Assembly: GCA_945221685.1 (NCBI GenBank)
Contig: CALYNN010000008.1
Span: 1 to 19,119, forward strand
Source: an uncultured Clostridia bacterium
GTDB lineage: Bacteria; Bacillota; Clostridia; Oscillospirales; Acutalibacteraceae
Direction: 5' to 3'
DNA length: 19,119 bases
The translations under genes and the position numbers were made by a program. Every line of letters starts with the position of its first letter. The first letter of the stretch is position 1. Positions 6,677-13,607 of the stretch are shown here, in pieces. The notes beneath the pieces were generated by a model that saw only the letters and a list, made by a program, of their open reading frames with translations, searched no databases and had not been told where the DNA came from.

Positions 6677-8233
6677 CTATTTTGCAATATCGCTGGCCCT
6701 TGATTCTCTAATAATGTTAACCTTAATCTGACCGGGATATTCCATTTCATCTTCAATCTTTTTGGCAATTTCGTGAGCAACATAGGGCATTCTTGCATCG
6801 TCGATAATGTTAGGCTTAACCATAACTCTTACCTCTCTGCCTGCCTGAATAGCATATGCTCTTTCAACACCCTCAAAGCTTGTTGAAATCTCCTCAAGCT
6901 GCTGAAGACGCTTAATGTAGTTTTCAATATTTTCCCGTCTTGCGCCCGGTCTGGCGGCAGATACAGCGTCAGCCGCCTGAACAAGACAGGCAACAACGGT
7001 TTTACACTCAATCTCGCCGTGGTGGGCGGCAATAGCGTGAATAACGCCTTCGTTTTCCTTGTACTTTCTGGCGTATTCAACACCTAAAGCAATATGGGAG
7101 CCCTCCATTTCGTGGTCAAGCGCCTTGCCGATATCGTGAAGCAGTCCTGCTCTTCTGGCAAGTCTTTCGTCAGCGCCAAGCTCAGCTGCCATAAGTCCTG
7201 CTATGTAGGATACCTCAAGGCTGTGCTTAAGCACGCTTTGACCGTAAGAGGTACGGTATTTAAGCTTTCCTAAAAGCTTAACAAGCTCGGGGTGAATTTG
7301 ACCGCAGTTAGCGGAAAGAACGGCTTTTTCACCCTCCTGCTTAATGATGGCGTTAACCTCTTTGGTGCTTTTTTCAAAGAATTCCTCAATCTTTGTCGGA
7401 TGAATTCGACCGTCTTGAATAAGACGCTCAAGGGTGAGCCTTGCAATTTCTCTTCTGACAGGGTCAAAGGAGCTGATTGTAATGGCCTCCGGTGTATCGT
7501 CAATAATAAGCTCAACACCTGTAATTGTTTCGATAGAGCGAATATTTCTACCCTCTCTGCCGATGATTCTGCCCTTCATTTCATCATTTGGTAGGGCAAC
7601 AACAGAAACGGTTGTTTCTGCAGTGTGGTCTGCTGCACAACGCTGGATAGCAGTACCGATGATTTCTCTTGCCAGAACATCACTCTGGTCACGAATCATT
7701 TGCTCATATTCAAGAATACGCTTGCTTTTTTCTGTGTCAAGCTCTTCACCGAGGGTAGCAAGAAGCTGCTCCTTTGCTTCCTCCTGGGTAAGTCCTGAAA
7801 TACGCTCCAGCATATCAAACTGGCTTTTCTTGATGCCGTCAACTTCGAGTATTTTTTCGTCTAATTGCTTTTGCTTTTCGCTTAAAGCGTCAGTTTTGCG
7901 TTCGATAGACTCAGCCCGCTTATCGAGATGTTCTTCTCTTTGATTAAGTCGGGTTTCCTGTTTTTGCACCTCGCTTCTTCTTTCGCGAATTTCTTTATCC
8001 GCGTCGGAACGAAGCTTGTGGATTTCGTCCTTTGCTTCTACAAGACGGGCCTTTTTTGTAGCCTCTGCTTCAGCAAGGGCGTTATTGATGATTTTTGTTG
8101 CTTCCTGTGTTGCGGAGCCAATCTCTTTTTCGCTTGTTCTTCTGCGGTGTTCACCGCCGAGAATAAAGCCTACAACACCAAAAATAACAGCACATGCAAT
8201 GCCGACAACAATAGGAATAATTATACTACTCAC
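6677..8233 (-). CDS. rny: Ribonuclease Y
   Basis: Membrane-anchored endoribonuclease that initiates mRNA decay. With a GTG start at 8233 it has 518 residues, matching the usual 510-520. Domain order is standard: N-terminal TM (IIIPIVVGIACAVIFGVVGF, 4-23), a long charged coiled coil (about 28-190), a KH RNA-binding domain with GRIIGREGRNIR (221-232), an HD phosphohydrolase domain with LLHDIGKALDHE (metal-binding His366-Asp367) and AAHHGE, then the conserved tail ending IIRESRASDIAK. The GTG is preferred because GGAGGT lies eight bases before it. The ATG at 8275 has no ribosome binding site and would add residues ahead of the TM. Monocistronic with its own promoter and a strong terminator. Confidence 0.97.
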   Translation of the reverse strand: MSSIIIPIVVGIACAVIFGVVGFILGGEHRRRTSEKEIGSATQEATKIINNALAEAEATKKARLVEAKDEIHKLRSDADKEIRERRSEVQKQETRLNQREEHLDKRAESIERKTDALSEKQKQLDEKILEVDGIKKSQFDMLERISGLTQEEAKEQLLATLGEELDTEKSKRILEYEQMIRDQSDVLAREIIGTAIQRCAADHTAETTVSVVALPNDEMKGRIIGREGRNIRSIETITGVELIIDDTPEAITISSFDPVRREIARLTLERLIQDGRIHPTKIEEFFEKSTKEVNAIIKQEGEKAVLSANCGQIHPELVKLLGKLKYRTSYGQSVLKHSLEVSYIAGLMAAELGADERLARRAGLLHDIGKALDHEMEGSHIALGVEYARKYKENEGVIHAIAAHHGEIECKTVVACLVQAADAVSAARPGARRENIENYIKRLQQLEEISTSFEGVERAYAIQAGREVRVMVKPNIIDDARMPYVAHEIAKKIEDEMEYPGQIKVNIIRESRASDIAK

Positions 8234-8376
8234 AGACAGCACCTCCTTCTGTTTAAAATTCTCGTAATTTACCATCAGAAAAGGTACAGTTCAAATGCAA
8301 TTTACAGAGGATTTATACGAAATTGAGCACGCACCGGCTGTGCATACCAAATATCAATTTCTACAACCTCCATAAT

Positions 8377-8405
8377 AATATACACCTATATGTTGTATAT
8401 GTCAA
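8377..8405 (-). promoter_or_regulatory. Promoter of rny
   Basis: Minus-strand TTGACA (8405-8400, consensus) is followed after 17 bp by TATATT (8382-8377). The predicted start near 8370 gives a leader of about 137 nt to the GTG, long enough for post-transcriptional control. Confidence 0.78.
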
Positions 8406-8505
8406 GGTGCAAATTGTTATGTTGACTGTTAAATGCTAAATTGGGACTGCTTGTTTGCGGGTGATAACGGCAAAATTTATTTTTTAAAAAATTTTACTCA
8501 ACCGC

Positions 8506-8534
8506 TTGCATTTATTCCTTTCTGCAATTATTAT
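8506..8534 (+). promoter_or_regulatory. Promoter of pflA
   Basis: TTGCAT (8506-8511) and TATTAT (8529-8534) are 17 bp apart. Transcription would start near 8541, exactly where the palindrome begins. Confidence 0.6.
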
Positions 8535-8540
8535 ATCCTT

Positions 8541-8574
8541 GCGGCGTGTTTTAACCGGCGGTTAACTGCGCCGC
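8541..8574 (+). promoter_or_regulatory. Palindromic element in the pflA leader
   Basis: Outer arms GCGGCG / CGCCGC (8541-8546 and 8569-8574) and inner arms TTAACC / GGTTAA (8551-8556 and 8560-8565) form a nested 12-bp inverted repeat with a small internal loop and a 3-nt apex. It is GC-rich in an AT-rich region and begins at the predicted transcription start. It lacks a following T-run, so it is not a plain terminator. It could be a repressor operator or a stabilising 5' hairpin. Confidence 0.6.
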
Positions 8575-8604
8575 GGCTTAGCAACAGTCAACAGGGGTGA
8601 TAAA

Positions 8605-9324
8605 ATGAAAACTGCAAATATACATTCCTTTGAATCAATGGCGGCGCTTGACGGCGACGGTATTCGTTATGCCGTGTTTTTTACGGGTTGTCCTCTGCGG
8701 TGTGCATACTGCCATAATCCCGATACATGGTTTCCTACGGAAAATATTTGGACAAGTCAAAGTCTTGCCGAAAAAATTTACCGATATAAGCCTTATTTTG
8801 CCAACGGAGGAGGAGTAACCTTTTCGGGCGGAGAGCCGCTTCTCAATTCGGATTTTATCATTGAAACAGGAGAGCTTCTTAAAACTCAGGGTATAAATTA
8901 TGCAATAGACACCTCAGGCAGCGTTGTGCTTACTGATAGCGTAAAGAGAGCACTTGACGGAGCAGATCTTGTAATTCTTGATGTAAAGTTTTATGATGCC
9001 GAAAGCTACAAAAAATATACTAACGGTATATTTGAAAATTTCATTGCGGTAGGTAAATACTGCACCGAAAGGGGTATTCGCCTGTGGCTTAGAACAGTTG
9101 TTGTGCCGGGAATAAATGACTCAGTAGAGCATATGAAAGAATATGCCCGCTTTTCAAAGCAGTTCAGCTTTGAAAGGTATGAGCTTTTAGGCTTTCATAC
9201 TATGGGATTTTTCAAGTATGATAATTTGAATATTGAAAATCCGCTGAAAGATACCAAGCCTCTTGATAAAGAAAAGCTAAAGGAGCTTCAGGCTTATCTT
9301 GATGCTTGTATTGAAAATCAGTAA
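8605..9324 (+). CDS. pflA: Pyruvate formate-lyase activating enzyme
   Basis: Radical SAM glycyl-radical activase of 239 residues (usual length about 245). It abstracts a hydrogen from the catalytic glycine of pyruvate formate-lyase under anaerobic conditions. It shows the N-terminal SFESMAALDGDGIRYAVFF (usual form SxxxVDGPGIR), the CPLRCAYC cluster motif (Cys29, 33, 36) followed by HNPDTW typical of PflA, and GGGVTFSGGEPLL (68-80) for SAM binding. Later motifs DTSGS, DLVILDVKFYD and RTVVVPGIND also match. ATG with GGGGTGA upstream. The gene is flanked by its own promoter and terminator, and the lyase gene is not adjacent within this window, which is less usual. A related glycyl-radical activase cannot be wholly excluded, but the absence of a ferredoxin insert favours PflA. 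Confidence 0.93.
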   Translation: MKTANIHSFESMAALDGDGIRYAVFFTGCPLRCAYCHNPDTWFPTENIWTSQSLAEKIYRYKPYFANGGGVTFSGGEPLLNSDFIIETGELLKTQGINYAIDTSGSVVLTDSVKRALDGADLVILDVKFYDAESYKKYTNGIFENFIAVGKYCTERGIRLWLRTVVVPGINDSVEHMKEYARFSKQFSFERYELLGFHTMGFFKYDNLNIENPLKDTKPLDKEKLKELQAYLDACIENQ

Positions 9325-9332
9325 AGGAAATG

Positions 9333-9369
9333 CACCGCCGTTACAAATTCGTAACGGCGGTGATTTTTT
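9333..9369 (+). terminator. Intrinsic terminator of pflA
   Basis: A perfect 12-bp stem CACCGCCGTTAC / GTAACGGCGGTG (9333-9344 and 9351-9362) has a 6-nt loop and is followed by A and six T (9364-9369). The T-run overlaps the stop codon of the convergent gene. On the minus strand the trailing sequence is only CATTTCC, so termination in that direction would be weaker. Confidence 0.93.
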
Positions 9370-9853
9370 ATCTGTTTAAAAATTCTCTGCACTGCTTACC
9401 TGTCATATGTTCAATATCGAGAGCAAGAATACAGGTGTTGCGGATATAAGTGTTTATTTCCTTTTGGCATAACGCCTCGTCAATATCGGGTGAATATTTT
9501 TCAGCCAATATAAGCAGGGCGTTTCTTTTTTCTGTCTCGTCTTCAACCAAATTGATTTTGCCGAAGCAAATAACGCTCTTGTATAAGGTCGTAAATTTTT
9601 CGGGCAGAATGTCATCTTGTGCTATTACACAAAATGAGCACTTGTCGTTTCTCTTTATCCCGTCAATTTTGTGCCCTTCAATAGCGCTGTGGAAATAAAT
9701 AGTACCATCGTTAAAAGCGTAGCTTAACGGCACGCCGTAGGGATAACCGTTATCTCCTGCAAGGGAAAGAATTCCCGACGTGCATTTATTTAGTATTTCG
9801 GTGCTTTGCTCTGCGCTTAACTGCTGTGCGCTTCTTCTCATTTTTCTAAACAA
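9368..9853 (-). CDS. Pyridoxamine 5'-phosphate oxidase-like flavoprotein (Nim-type)
   Basis: A 161-residue protein of the split-barrel FMN-binding superfamily, closest by eye to the NimA/Pyridox_ox_2 group. Typical motifs are GYPYGVPLSYAFNDGTIYFH (36-55), then SAIEGHKIDGIKRNDKCSF, the FMN-phosphate-binding region, and the later YKSVICFGKINLVED. Members reduce nitroimidazoles or serve unknown redox roles; drug resistance should not be assumed. The TTG at 9853 is preferred because AGGAG sits seven bases upstream; the ATG at 9841 would be about 19 bases away. The gene follows the phosphoesterase by 10 nt and is very likely co-transcribed with it. Confidence 0.85.
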   Translation of the reverse strand: MFRKMRRSAQQLSAEQSTEILNKCTSGILSLAGDNGYPYGVPLSYAFNDGTIYFHSAIEGHKIDGIKRNDKCSFCVIAQDDILPEKFTTLYKSVICFGKINLVEDETEKRNALLILAEKYSPDIDEALCQKEINTYIRNTCILALDIEHMTGKQCREFLNR

Positions 9854-9863
9854 ATTTTATCTC

Positions 9864-10955
9864 CTAACCAAAAAAGAATAAAAGCATGATTATTACTACT
9901 GCCGCAATTCCGACAACGGAAAAGAACCTTGCAATTCTAATCATAGCGTCATAGGTGTTTGTTGGCATAATTTGGTAAAGGGCATAGTGAACAGGCTCGT
10001 CGAGCTTTTTACCGACTAAATTTCTGTATCTCAAATCGTATGTGTCGAAGCTTCCGTCCTTTTTAAGCTCAATAATTCTTACACCGCGGTCAAGACCGGG
10101 ACCGTAAACATGAAAGCCTGCGCCCTGAGTGTAGCCAAGGTCAATTCCGTCAACCCTGCCGTTAAATGAGTTGTTATGGTCGTGGCCGAAATACACTCCC
10201 AAAACCTCGCCCTTTTCCTTAAAAGCCGCAAACTCTCCGCTGTTTTCCTGCGGGTCTGCAGGGGATTCCTTCATAAATCCCTCGGCGTTTACTTTGTCAC
10301 GGTTTAGAATGTAAAACCTGTTGGCGTGGGTTCTAAAGCCTCTTACTGCGCCGTCGGTATTCTTTTTAACCTCCGTTAAAAGCTCAAAAACCTCGCAAAG
10401 CGGAATATGCTGAATTACTATTGACGGAATAAGCCTGCCGTATTTCTTCTCGTATTCGTCACGGTTTTTTCTGTACCATTCAATTTGGTTTTTGTGAACG
10501 CAGTCATATCCGATTTCAAGGCTTGAATTACTGTCTATAACATAAAGCAGAAAATCCGGCTCCTCGCCGCTTCCTATTTCTATAATATGGTTTGCACAGC
10601 CGTCACAGTCGGCATTGTCCTCGCCGATAAAGCCGTCAAGCTCCTTATATATTTCAAACTGCTCCCTGTTGGTTAAGCCTACCTGCCTGTCGTGATTTCC
10701 GAAGCATACGGTAAAAGGAATATTTCTGCTTCTTACAGGCTCCGTAAGCGCTTCAAGAACTCGGCGAACCTTGTCTTTATTACCTCTAAAGCTTGTTTTT
10801 TTCCATATTTGGTCGCCTGAATATACAACTAAATCCGGCTCCTCTCTGTCAAGGGCGGCATTGATAAGCTTAAGCGTGTCGGGGCTTACCTTGGCACCCT
10901 CCTGCGTATCGGCAATCTGCATTATCTTAAATGTTTCATTTTTGAATTTCAGCAT
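9864..10955 (-). CDS. Calcineurin-like metallophosphoesterase with C-terminal membrane anchor
   Basis: A 363-residue protein with the calcineurin-type metal-binding motifs: IADTQ (14-18), YSGDQ (45-49), FGNHDR (85-90), IQHIP with His183, and FGHDH (256-260). The first motif is D-x-Q instead of the usual D-x-H, as in some Dcr2/PAP-like members. The domain ends near 315. A hydrophobic C-terminal segment (RFFSVVGIAAVVIIMLLFFF, 343-362) has no signal peptide before it, so it should be tail-anchored with the catalytic domain in the cytosol. Phosphodiester or phosphomonoester substrate is unknown. ATG with AGAGGT upstream; own promoter at 10995-11023; first gene of a two-gene unit with the flavoprotein. 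Confidence 0.9.
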   Translation of the reverse strand: MLKFKNETFKIMQIADTQEGAKVSPDTLKLINAALDREEPDLVVYSGDQIWKKTSFRGNKDKVRRVLEALTEPVRSRNIPFTVCFGNHDRQVGLTNREQFEIYKELDGFIGEDNADCDGCANHIIEIGSGEEPDFLLYVIDSNSSLEIGYDCVHKNQIEWYRKNRDEYEKKYGRLIPSIVIQHIPLCEVFELLTEVKKNTDGAVRGFRTHANRFYILNRDKVNAEGFMKESPADPQENSGEFAAFKEKGEVLGVYFGHDHNNSFNGRVDGIDLGYTQGAGFHVYGPGLDRGVRIIELKKDGSFDTYDLRYRNLVGKKLDEPVHYALYQIMPTNTYDAMIRIARFFSVVGIAAVVIIMLLFFFG

Positions 10956-10994
10956 AACCTTTACCTCTTTTGCTCAATGGCATAATATATTGCA

Positions 10995-11023
10995 ATTATA
11001 CCAAACAGTTTGCTATCGGTCAA
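10995..11023 (-). promoter_or_regulatory. Promoter of phosphoesterase/flavoprotein unit
   Basis: Minus-strand TTGACC (11023-11018), 17-bp spacer, and consensus TATAAT (11000-10995). It lies immediately after the tRNA terminator, giving a leader of about 33 nt. Confidence 0.85.
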
Positions 11024-11053
11024 TAAAATAAAAAGCCGCCGCGGCGACTTTTT
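11024..11053 (-). terminator. Intrinsic terminator of the tRNA-Arg gene
   Basis: Near-perfect palindrome (11030-11053) with core GTCGCC-GC-GGCGGC flanked by A5/T5, followed on the minus strand by more T-rich sequence. It starts four bases after the encoded CCA end. The symmetric A/T flanks could allow action on both strands. Confidence 0.88.
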
Positions 11054-11057
11054 GCTT

Positions 11058-11133
11058 TGGCCTGCCCGAAGGGACTCGAACCCCCAATCTACAGAATCGG
11101 AATCTGTTGCATTAGCCATTGTGCTACGGGCAG
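11058..11133 (-). tRNA. tRNA-Arg (anticodon CCG)
   Basis: A 76-nt cloverleaf is readable on the minus strand. The acceptor CTGCCCG pairs with CGGGCAG, the discriminator is G, and CCA is encoded. The D arm starts GCAC with one mismatch at its base. The anticodon stem is ACAGA/TCTGT with loop TTCCGAT, placing CCG at positions 34-36. The T arm is GGGGG-TTCGAGT-CCCTT with two G.U pairs at its base. The anticodon reads the Arg codon CGG. The gene has its own promoter and terminator. Confidence 0.95.
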
Positions 11134-11181
11134 AAATATATAAAACATATTGCAGGCAATCCTTTGCGGATAAGCATTACT

Positions 11182-11210
11182 ATTATAGTTATTTAAGAAG
11201 TTGCAGTCAA
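11182..11210 (-). promoter_or_regulatory. Promoter of tRNA-Arg
   Basis: Minus-strand TTGACT (11210-11205), 17-bp spacer, and consensus TATAAT (11187-11182). The predicted start near 11175 leaves a 5' leader of about 42 nt for RNase P to remove. Confidence 0.85.
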
Positions 11211-11229
11211 GTAAAAGTTGTGATAAAAT
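11201..11229 (+). promoter_or_regulatory. Probable promoter of the HAD hydrolase
   Basis: TTGCAG (11201-11206), 17-bp spacer, and TAAAAT (11224-11229) preceded by TGTGA, an extended -10-like context. Its -35 overlaps the tRNA promoter's -35 on the other strand. An alternative pair, TTGTGA with TATAAA near 11242, is also possible. Confidence 0.5.
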
Positions 11230-11279
11230 TACAGTGTTGGCTATAAATGCGGTATAAAAATTTTTGCGTCGGAGATATT

Positions 11280-11921
11280 ATGAAATACAAAAATATTATT
11301 TGGGACTGGAACGGAACGCTGTTTGACGACATTCAAATAAGCGTTGAAGCGGTTAACGAAATGCTGAGTATAAAAGGCTACGGAAAAACCATAAGCTATG
11401 AAAGATACAGAGAAATATTTTGCTTTCCCGTAATTGAATACTACAAAAAGGTAGGCTTTGATTTCAGCCGTCACAGCTTTGACGAGCTGGCAAAGCTTTA
11501 TGTTGAACGGTATTCGGAAAAGCAAAACAGCGCCGCGCTTTTTGACGGGGCAAAAAGCGTTCTTGAAGAATTTAAAAGCAACGGAATTAATCAAACGGTT
11601 ATATCTGTCTGCGAAAAGGAACGGCTTGCTTATCAGGTAGGGCTTTTCGGTATAGAAGGTTATTTTTCCGATGTTTTGGGAACCGACGATAATTATGCTG
11701 TCAGCAAGGTGGATATTGCAAAAAAATATTTTTCCGAAGTGGGCATTAATCCAAGGGAGGTGCTGTTTGTAGGCGACACCTGCCACGATTATGAAACCGC
11801 CTGCGCCGTTGGATGCTCCTGTGTGCTTGTAGGCGCAGGTCACCAAAATAAAAATGTGCTGAAAAAAACGGGAGCAACGGTTATTGATTCTCTCGACTGT
11901 CTTAAGGATTATGTGATTTAG
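11280..11921 (+). CDS. HAD-superfamily hydrolase, phosphoglycolate phosphatase-like
   Basis: A 213-residue HAD phosphatase with an alpha-helical C1 cap. Motif I is IIWDWNGTLFDD (6-17), with nucleophile Asp9; the usual second Asp is Asn11 here. Motif II is around VISV (Ser109), the conserved Lys is probably Lys144, and motif III/IV is LFVGDTCHDYETA (162-174) with the acidic pair Asp166/Asp170. GCSCVLVGAGH follows as in Gph-like enzymes. The ATG at 11280 has GGAGATATT before it; an upstream in-frame ATG at 11247 lacks a ribosome binding site. Substrate unknown: the D-x-N motif is common in one clade of this family but makes phosphoglycolate activity uncertain. Divergent from the tRNA gene. Confidence 0.88.
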   Translation: MKYKNIIWDWNGTLFDDIQISVEAVNEMLSIKGYGKTISYERYREIFCFPVIEYYKKVGFDFSRHSFDELAKLYVERYSEKQNSAALFDGAKSVLEEFKSNGINQTVISVCEKERLAYQVGLFGIEGYFSDVLGTDDNYAVSKVDIAKKYFSEVGINPREVLFVGDTCHDYETACAVGCSCVLVGAGHQNKNVLKKTGATVIDSLDCLKDYVI

Positions 11922-11952
11922 TTAATAGTTTATGAAGAATTTCCAAGAAATG

Positions 11953-11981
11953 TTGAGTTTTTTCTTTGCTTGTGATAAAAT
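11953..11981 (+). promoter_or_regulatory. Promoter of the GH20/M28 operon
   Basis: TTGAGT (11953-11958), a 17-bp T-rich spacer and TAAAAT (11976-11981) within TTGTGATAAAATA. The same TTGTGATAAAAT string is found in the HAD promoter. Confidence 0.65.
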
Positions 11982-12038
11982 AAAACAAATTTTCGGAAAA
12001 ACGGTGTTTATTTACGAAAATTAAAAAGGAGAGTAATT

Positions 12039-13607
12039 ATGAATTTAATTCCTGCACCGTATGAATTCAAACAGGGAGTAGGCAGCTTTAGAATTAACGG
12101 CGAGCTTACTGTCGGCTCGGAGCTTGATTTGCCGCTTATTAAGCTTAAAAAAAGCGATAATCCCGACATAACAGTAAAAAAAGCGGATATGCCCAAGGAG
12201 GCATATAGGCTTACCGTTGAGCGTGACGGAATAGAAATTCTTGCTGCAGATAAGATTGGTGCATATTACGCCTTTCAGTCGTTAAGACAGCTTTCAAGAG
12301 CAGAGCTTGGCGGTAAAAGCATTGAGTGCTGTGAAATTTACGATAAGCCGAGATTTTCTTTCAGGGGACTTCAGCTTGATGAAAGCAGGCACTTTTTCGG
12401 TACCGATGCCGTTAAGAAGCTTATTGATACAATGTTTATGATGAAGCTGAATGTTTTTCATTGGCATCTTACCGACGATCAGGGCTGGAGAATTGAAATA
12501 AAAAAATATCCTCTTTTAACAGAAATCGGCTCAAAGCGTAAGAATACGCAGGTTGGCGGCTGGGGCTCAAGGAAAATGATTGAAGGTGAGTACGGCGGCT
12601 ATTACACTCAGGAGGAAATTAAGGAAATAGTTGAATATGCCGATGAAAGAGGAATAATGATTATTCCCGAAATCGACTTTCCTGCTCACTGTGCCGCGGC
12701 AATAGCGGCTTATCCGTGGCTTGCATGCCGTGAGTTAGACAGAGAGGTTCCCGGTTATTTCGGCGGCGTTGTTCCCGAAACCGTGTTGGGTATTAGGGAT
12801 TGGAACAGAACCATTTGCGTTGGTAAGGACGATACAGTTAATTTTGTGTTTGATATTATTGACGAGGTGTGCGAGCTGTTTCCTGCACCGTATTTCCATA
12901 TTGGCGGCGACGAGGCGCCCAAGAATGAATGGAAAAAATGCCCTCATTGCCAAAAGGTTATTAAGGATAACGGACTTAAAAATGAGGAGGACCTGCAGGG
13001 CATGTTCAATAACGCCGTGCTTGAGCACCTTAAAGCAAAGGGCAAAAGGCTTATCGGTTGGAACGAAATACTTAAGGCAGGCAATCTTGACAAAAGTGCA
13101 GTTGTTCAGTATTGGACTCCGCAGAGGGATAAGCGTGCCGAGGATTTTGTTAACAGCGGCGGCAGTATGATTATGTCAAATCACCATTCGTTTTATTTTG
13201 ATATGACATACTCGCAATATCCGTTAAAATTTACATATGACTATAAGCCTGAAAAATTCGGTGTAAGCACGGAAAATGTAAAAAATGTTCTTGGCGTCGA
13301 GGGCGAAAACTGGACGGAGTGGATAGACAGCGTTGAGGTGCTTGACTGCCGTCTGCATCCGCGTATGGAGGCTCTCGCCGAGGTTGCGTGGTCAGAGGAA
13401 AGAAACAAGAATTGGCACAGCTTTAAGAAGCGGCTTGATGCCTTTAAGCCCTATTTCGACTATCTCGGAATAAACTATGCGGTTGACGAGGTTTCGCTGC
13501 CTAAAAATCTCATTAGGAGAGGGAAAATAAGAAAGCTGTTTTTTAAGGGCGACACTCATTATGAGGTGAAGCTCAATAAAGAATATAAATCAAAAGGAGC
13601 AAGGTAA
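12039..13607 (+). CDS. GH20 beta-N-acetylhexosaminidase, cytosolic
   Basis: Exo-acting enzyme of 522 residues that releases terminal beta-GlcNAc or beta-GalNAc by substrate-assisted catalysis. An N-terminal GH20b alpha/beta domain (about 1-105, LIPAPYEFKQG to YAFQSLRQL) precedes the TIM barrel starting YDKPRFSFRGLQLDESRHFF. Other hallmarks are VFHWHLTDDQGWRIEIKKYP (139-158), IIPEIDFPAH, the catalytic Asp291-Glu292 in FHIGGDEAPK, IGWNEIL, VVQYWTP and LGVEGENWTEW (418-428). No signal peptide, so it should act on imported oligosaccharides. The last about 35 residues are basic and look unrelated to the barrel. ATG with AAAGGAGAG upstream. Its stop is immediately followed by the M28 gene's ATG, so the two are an operon. 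Confidence 0.96.
   Translation: MNLIPAPYEFKQGVGSFRINGELTVGSELDLPLIKLKKSDNPDITVKKADMPKEAYRLTVERDGIEILAADKIGAYYAFQSLRQLSRAELGGKSIECCEIYDKPRFSFRGLQLDESRHFFGTDAVKKLIDTMFMMKLNVFHWHLTDDQGWRIEIKKYPLLTEIGSKRKNTQVGGWGSRKMIEGEYGGYYTQEEIKEIVEYADERGIMIIPEIDFPAHCAAAIAAYPWLACRELDREVPGYFGGVVPETVLGIRDWNRTICVGKDDTVNFVFDIIDEVCELFPAPYFHIGGDEAPKNEWKKCPHCQKVIKDNGLKNEEDLQGMFNNAVLEHLKAKGKRLIGWNEILKAGNLDKSAVVQYWTPQRDKRAEDFVNSGGSMIMSNHHSFYFDMTYSQYPLKFTYDYKPEKFGVSTENVKNVLGVEGENWTEWIDSVEVLDCRLHPRMEALAEVAWSEERNKNWHSFKKRLDAFKPYFDYLGINYAVDEVSLPKNLIRRGKIRKLFFKGDTHYEVKLNKEYKSKGAR

Larger units (their letters stand above)
8234..8604. other. Divergent rny/pflA intergenic region, 371 bp
   Basis: No convincing protein gene is present. 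It contains the rny promoter on the minus strand with a leader of about 137 nt, a pflA promoter on the plus strand, and a large palindrome in the pflA leader. The middle part (8410-8505) is AT-rich with a poly-A/T stretch at 8475-8495. A second TTGACT at 8422-8427 on the plus strand lacks a matching -10. I see no recognised riboswitch core. Confidence 0.7.

Noticed and set aside
7434..7943. A 169-codon plus-strand frame opposite rny
   Set aside because: Ser-rich shadow of the rny coding sequence; RNase Y is unambiguous on the other strand.
8301..8373. A 23-codon minus-strand ATG frame upstream of rny as a leader peptide
   Set aside because: Its ATG overlaps the predicted transcription start, so it would have no ribosome binding site in the transcript.
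8410..8505. Possible riboswitch in the rny/pflA gap
   Set aside because: No conserved aptamer core was recognised and the stretch lies upstream of both predicted transcription starts.
11010..11246. A 78-codon plus-strand open frame with ARRDSNPQST-like sequence
   Set aside because: It is the complement of the tRNA-Arg gene, a well-known false gene pattern, with no ribosome binding site.
11241..11846. A 201-codon minus-strand frame opposite the HAD gene
   Set aside because: No family motifs and no ribosome binding site, and it runs across the divergent promoter region; the HAD motifs on the plus strand are intact.
11922..11962. Possible terminator after the HAD gene (ATTTC-caa-GAAAT then a T-run)
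   Set aside because: The stem is only 5 AT-rich pairs and the T-run starts several bases away; too weak to call.
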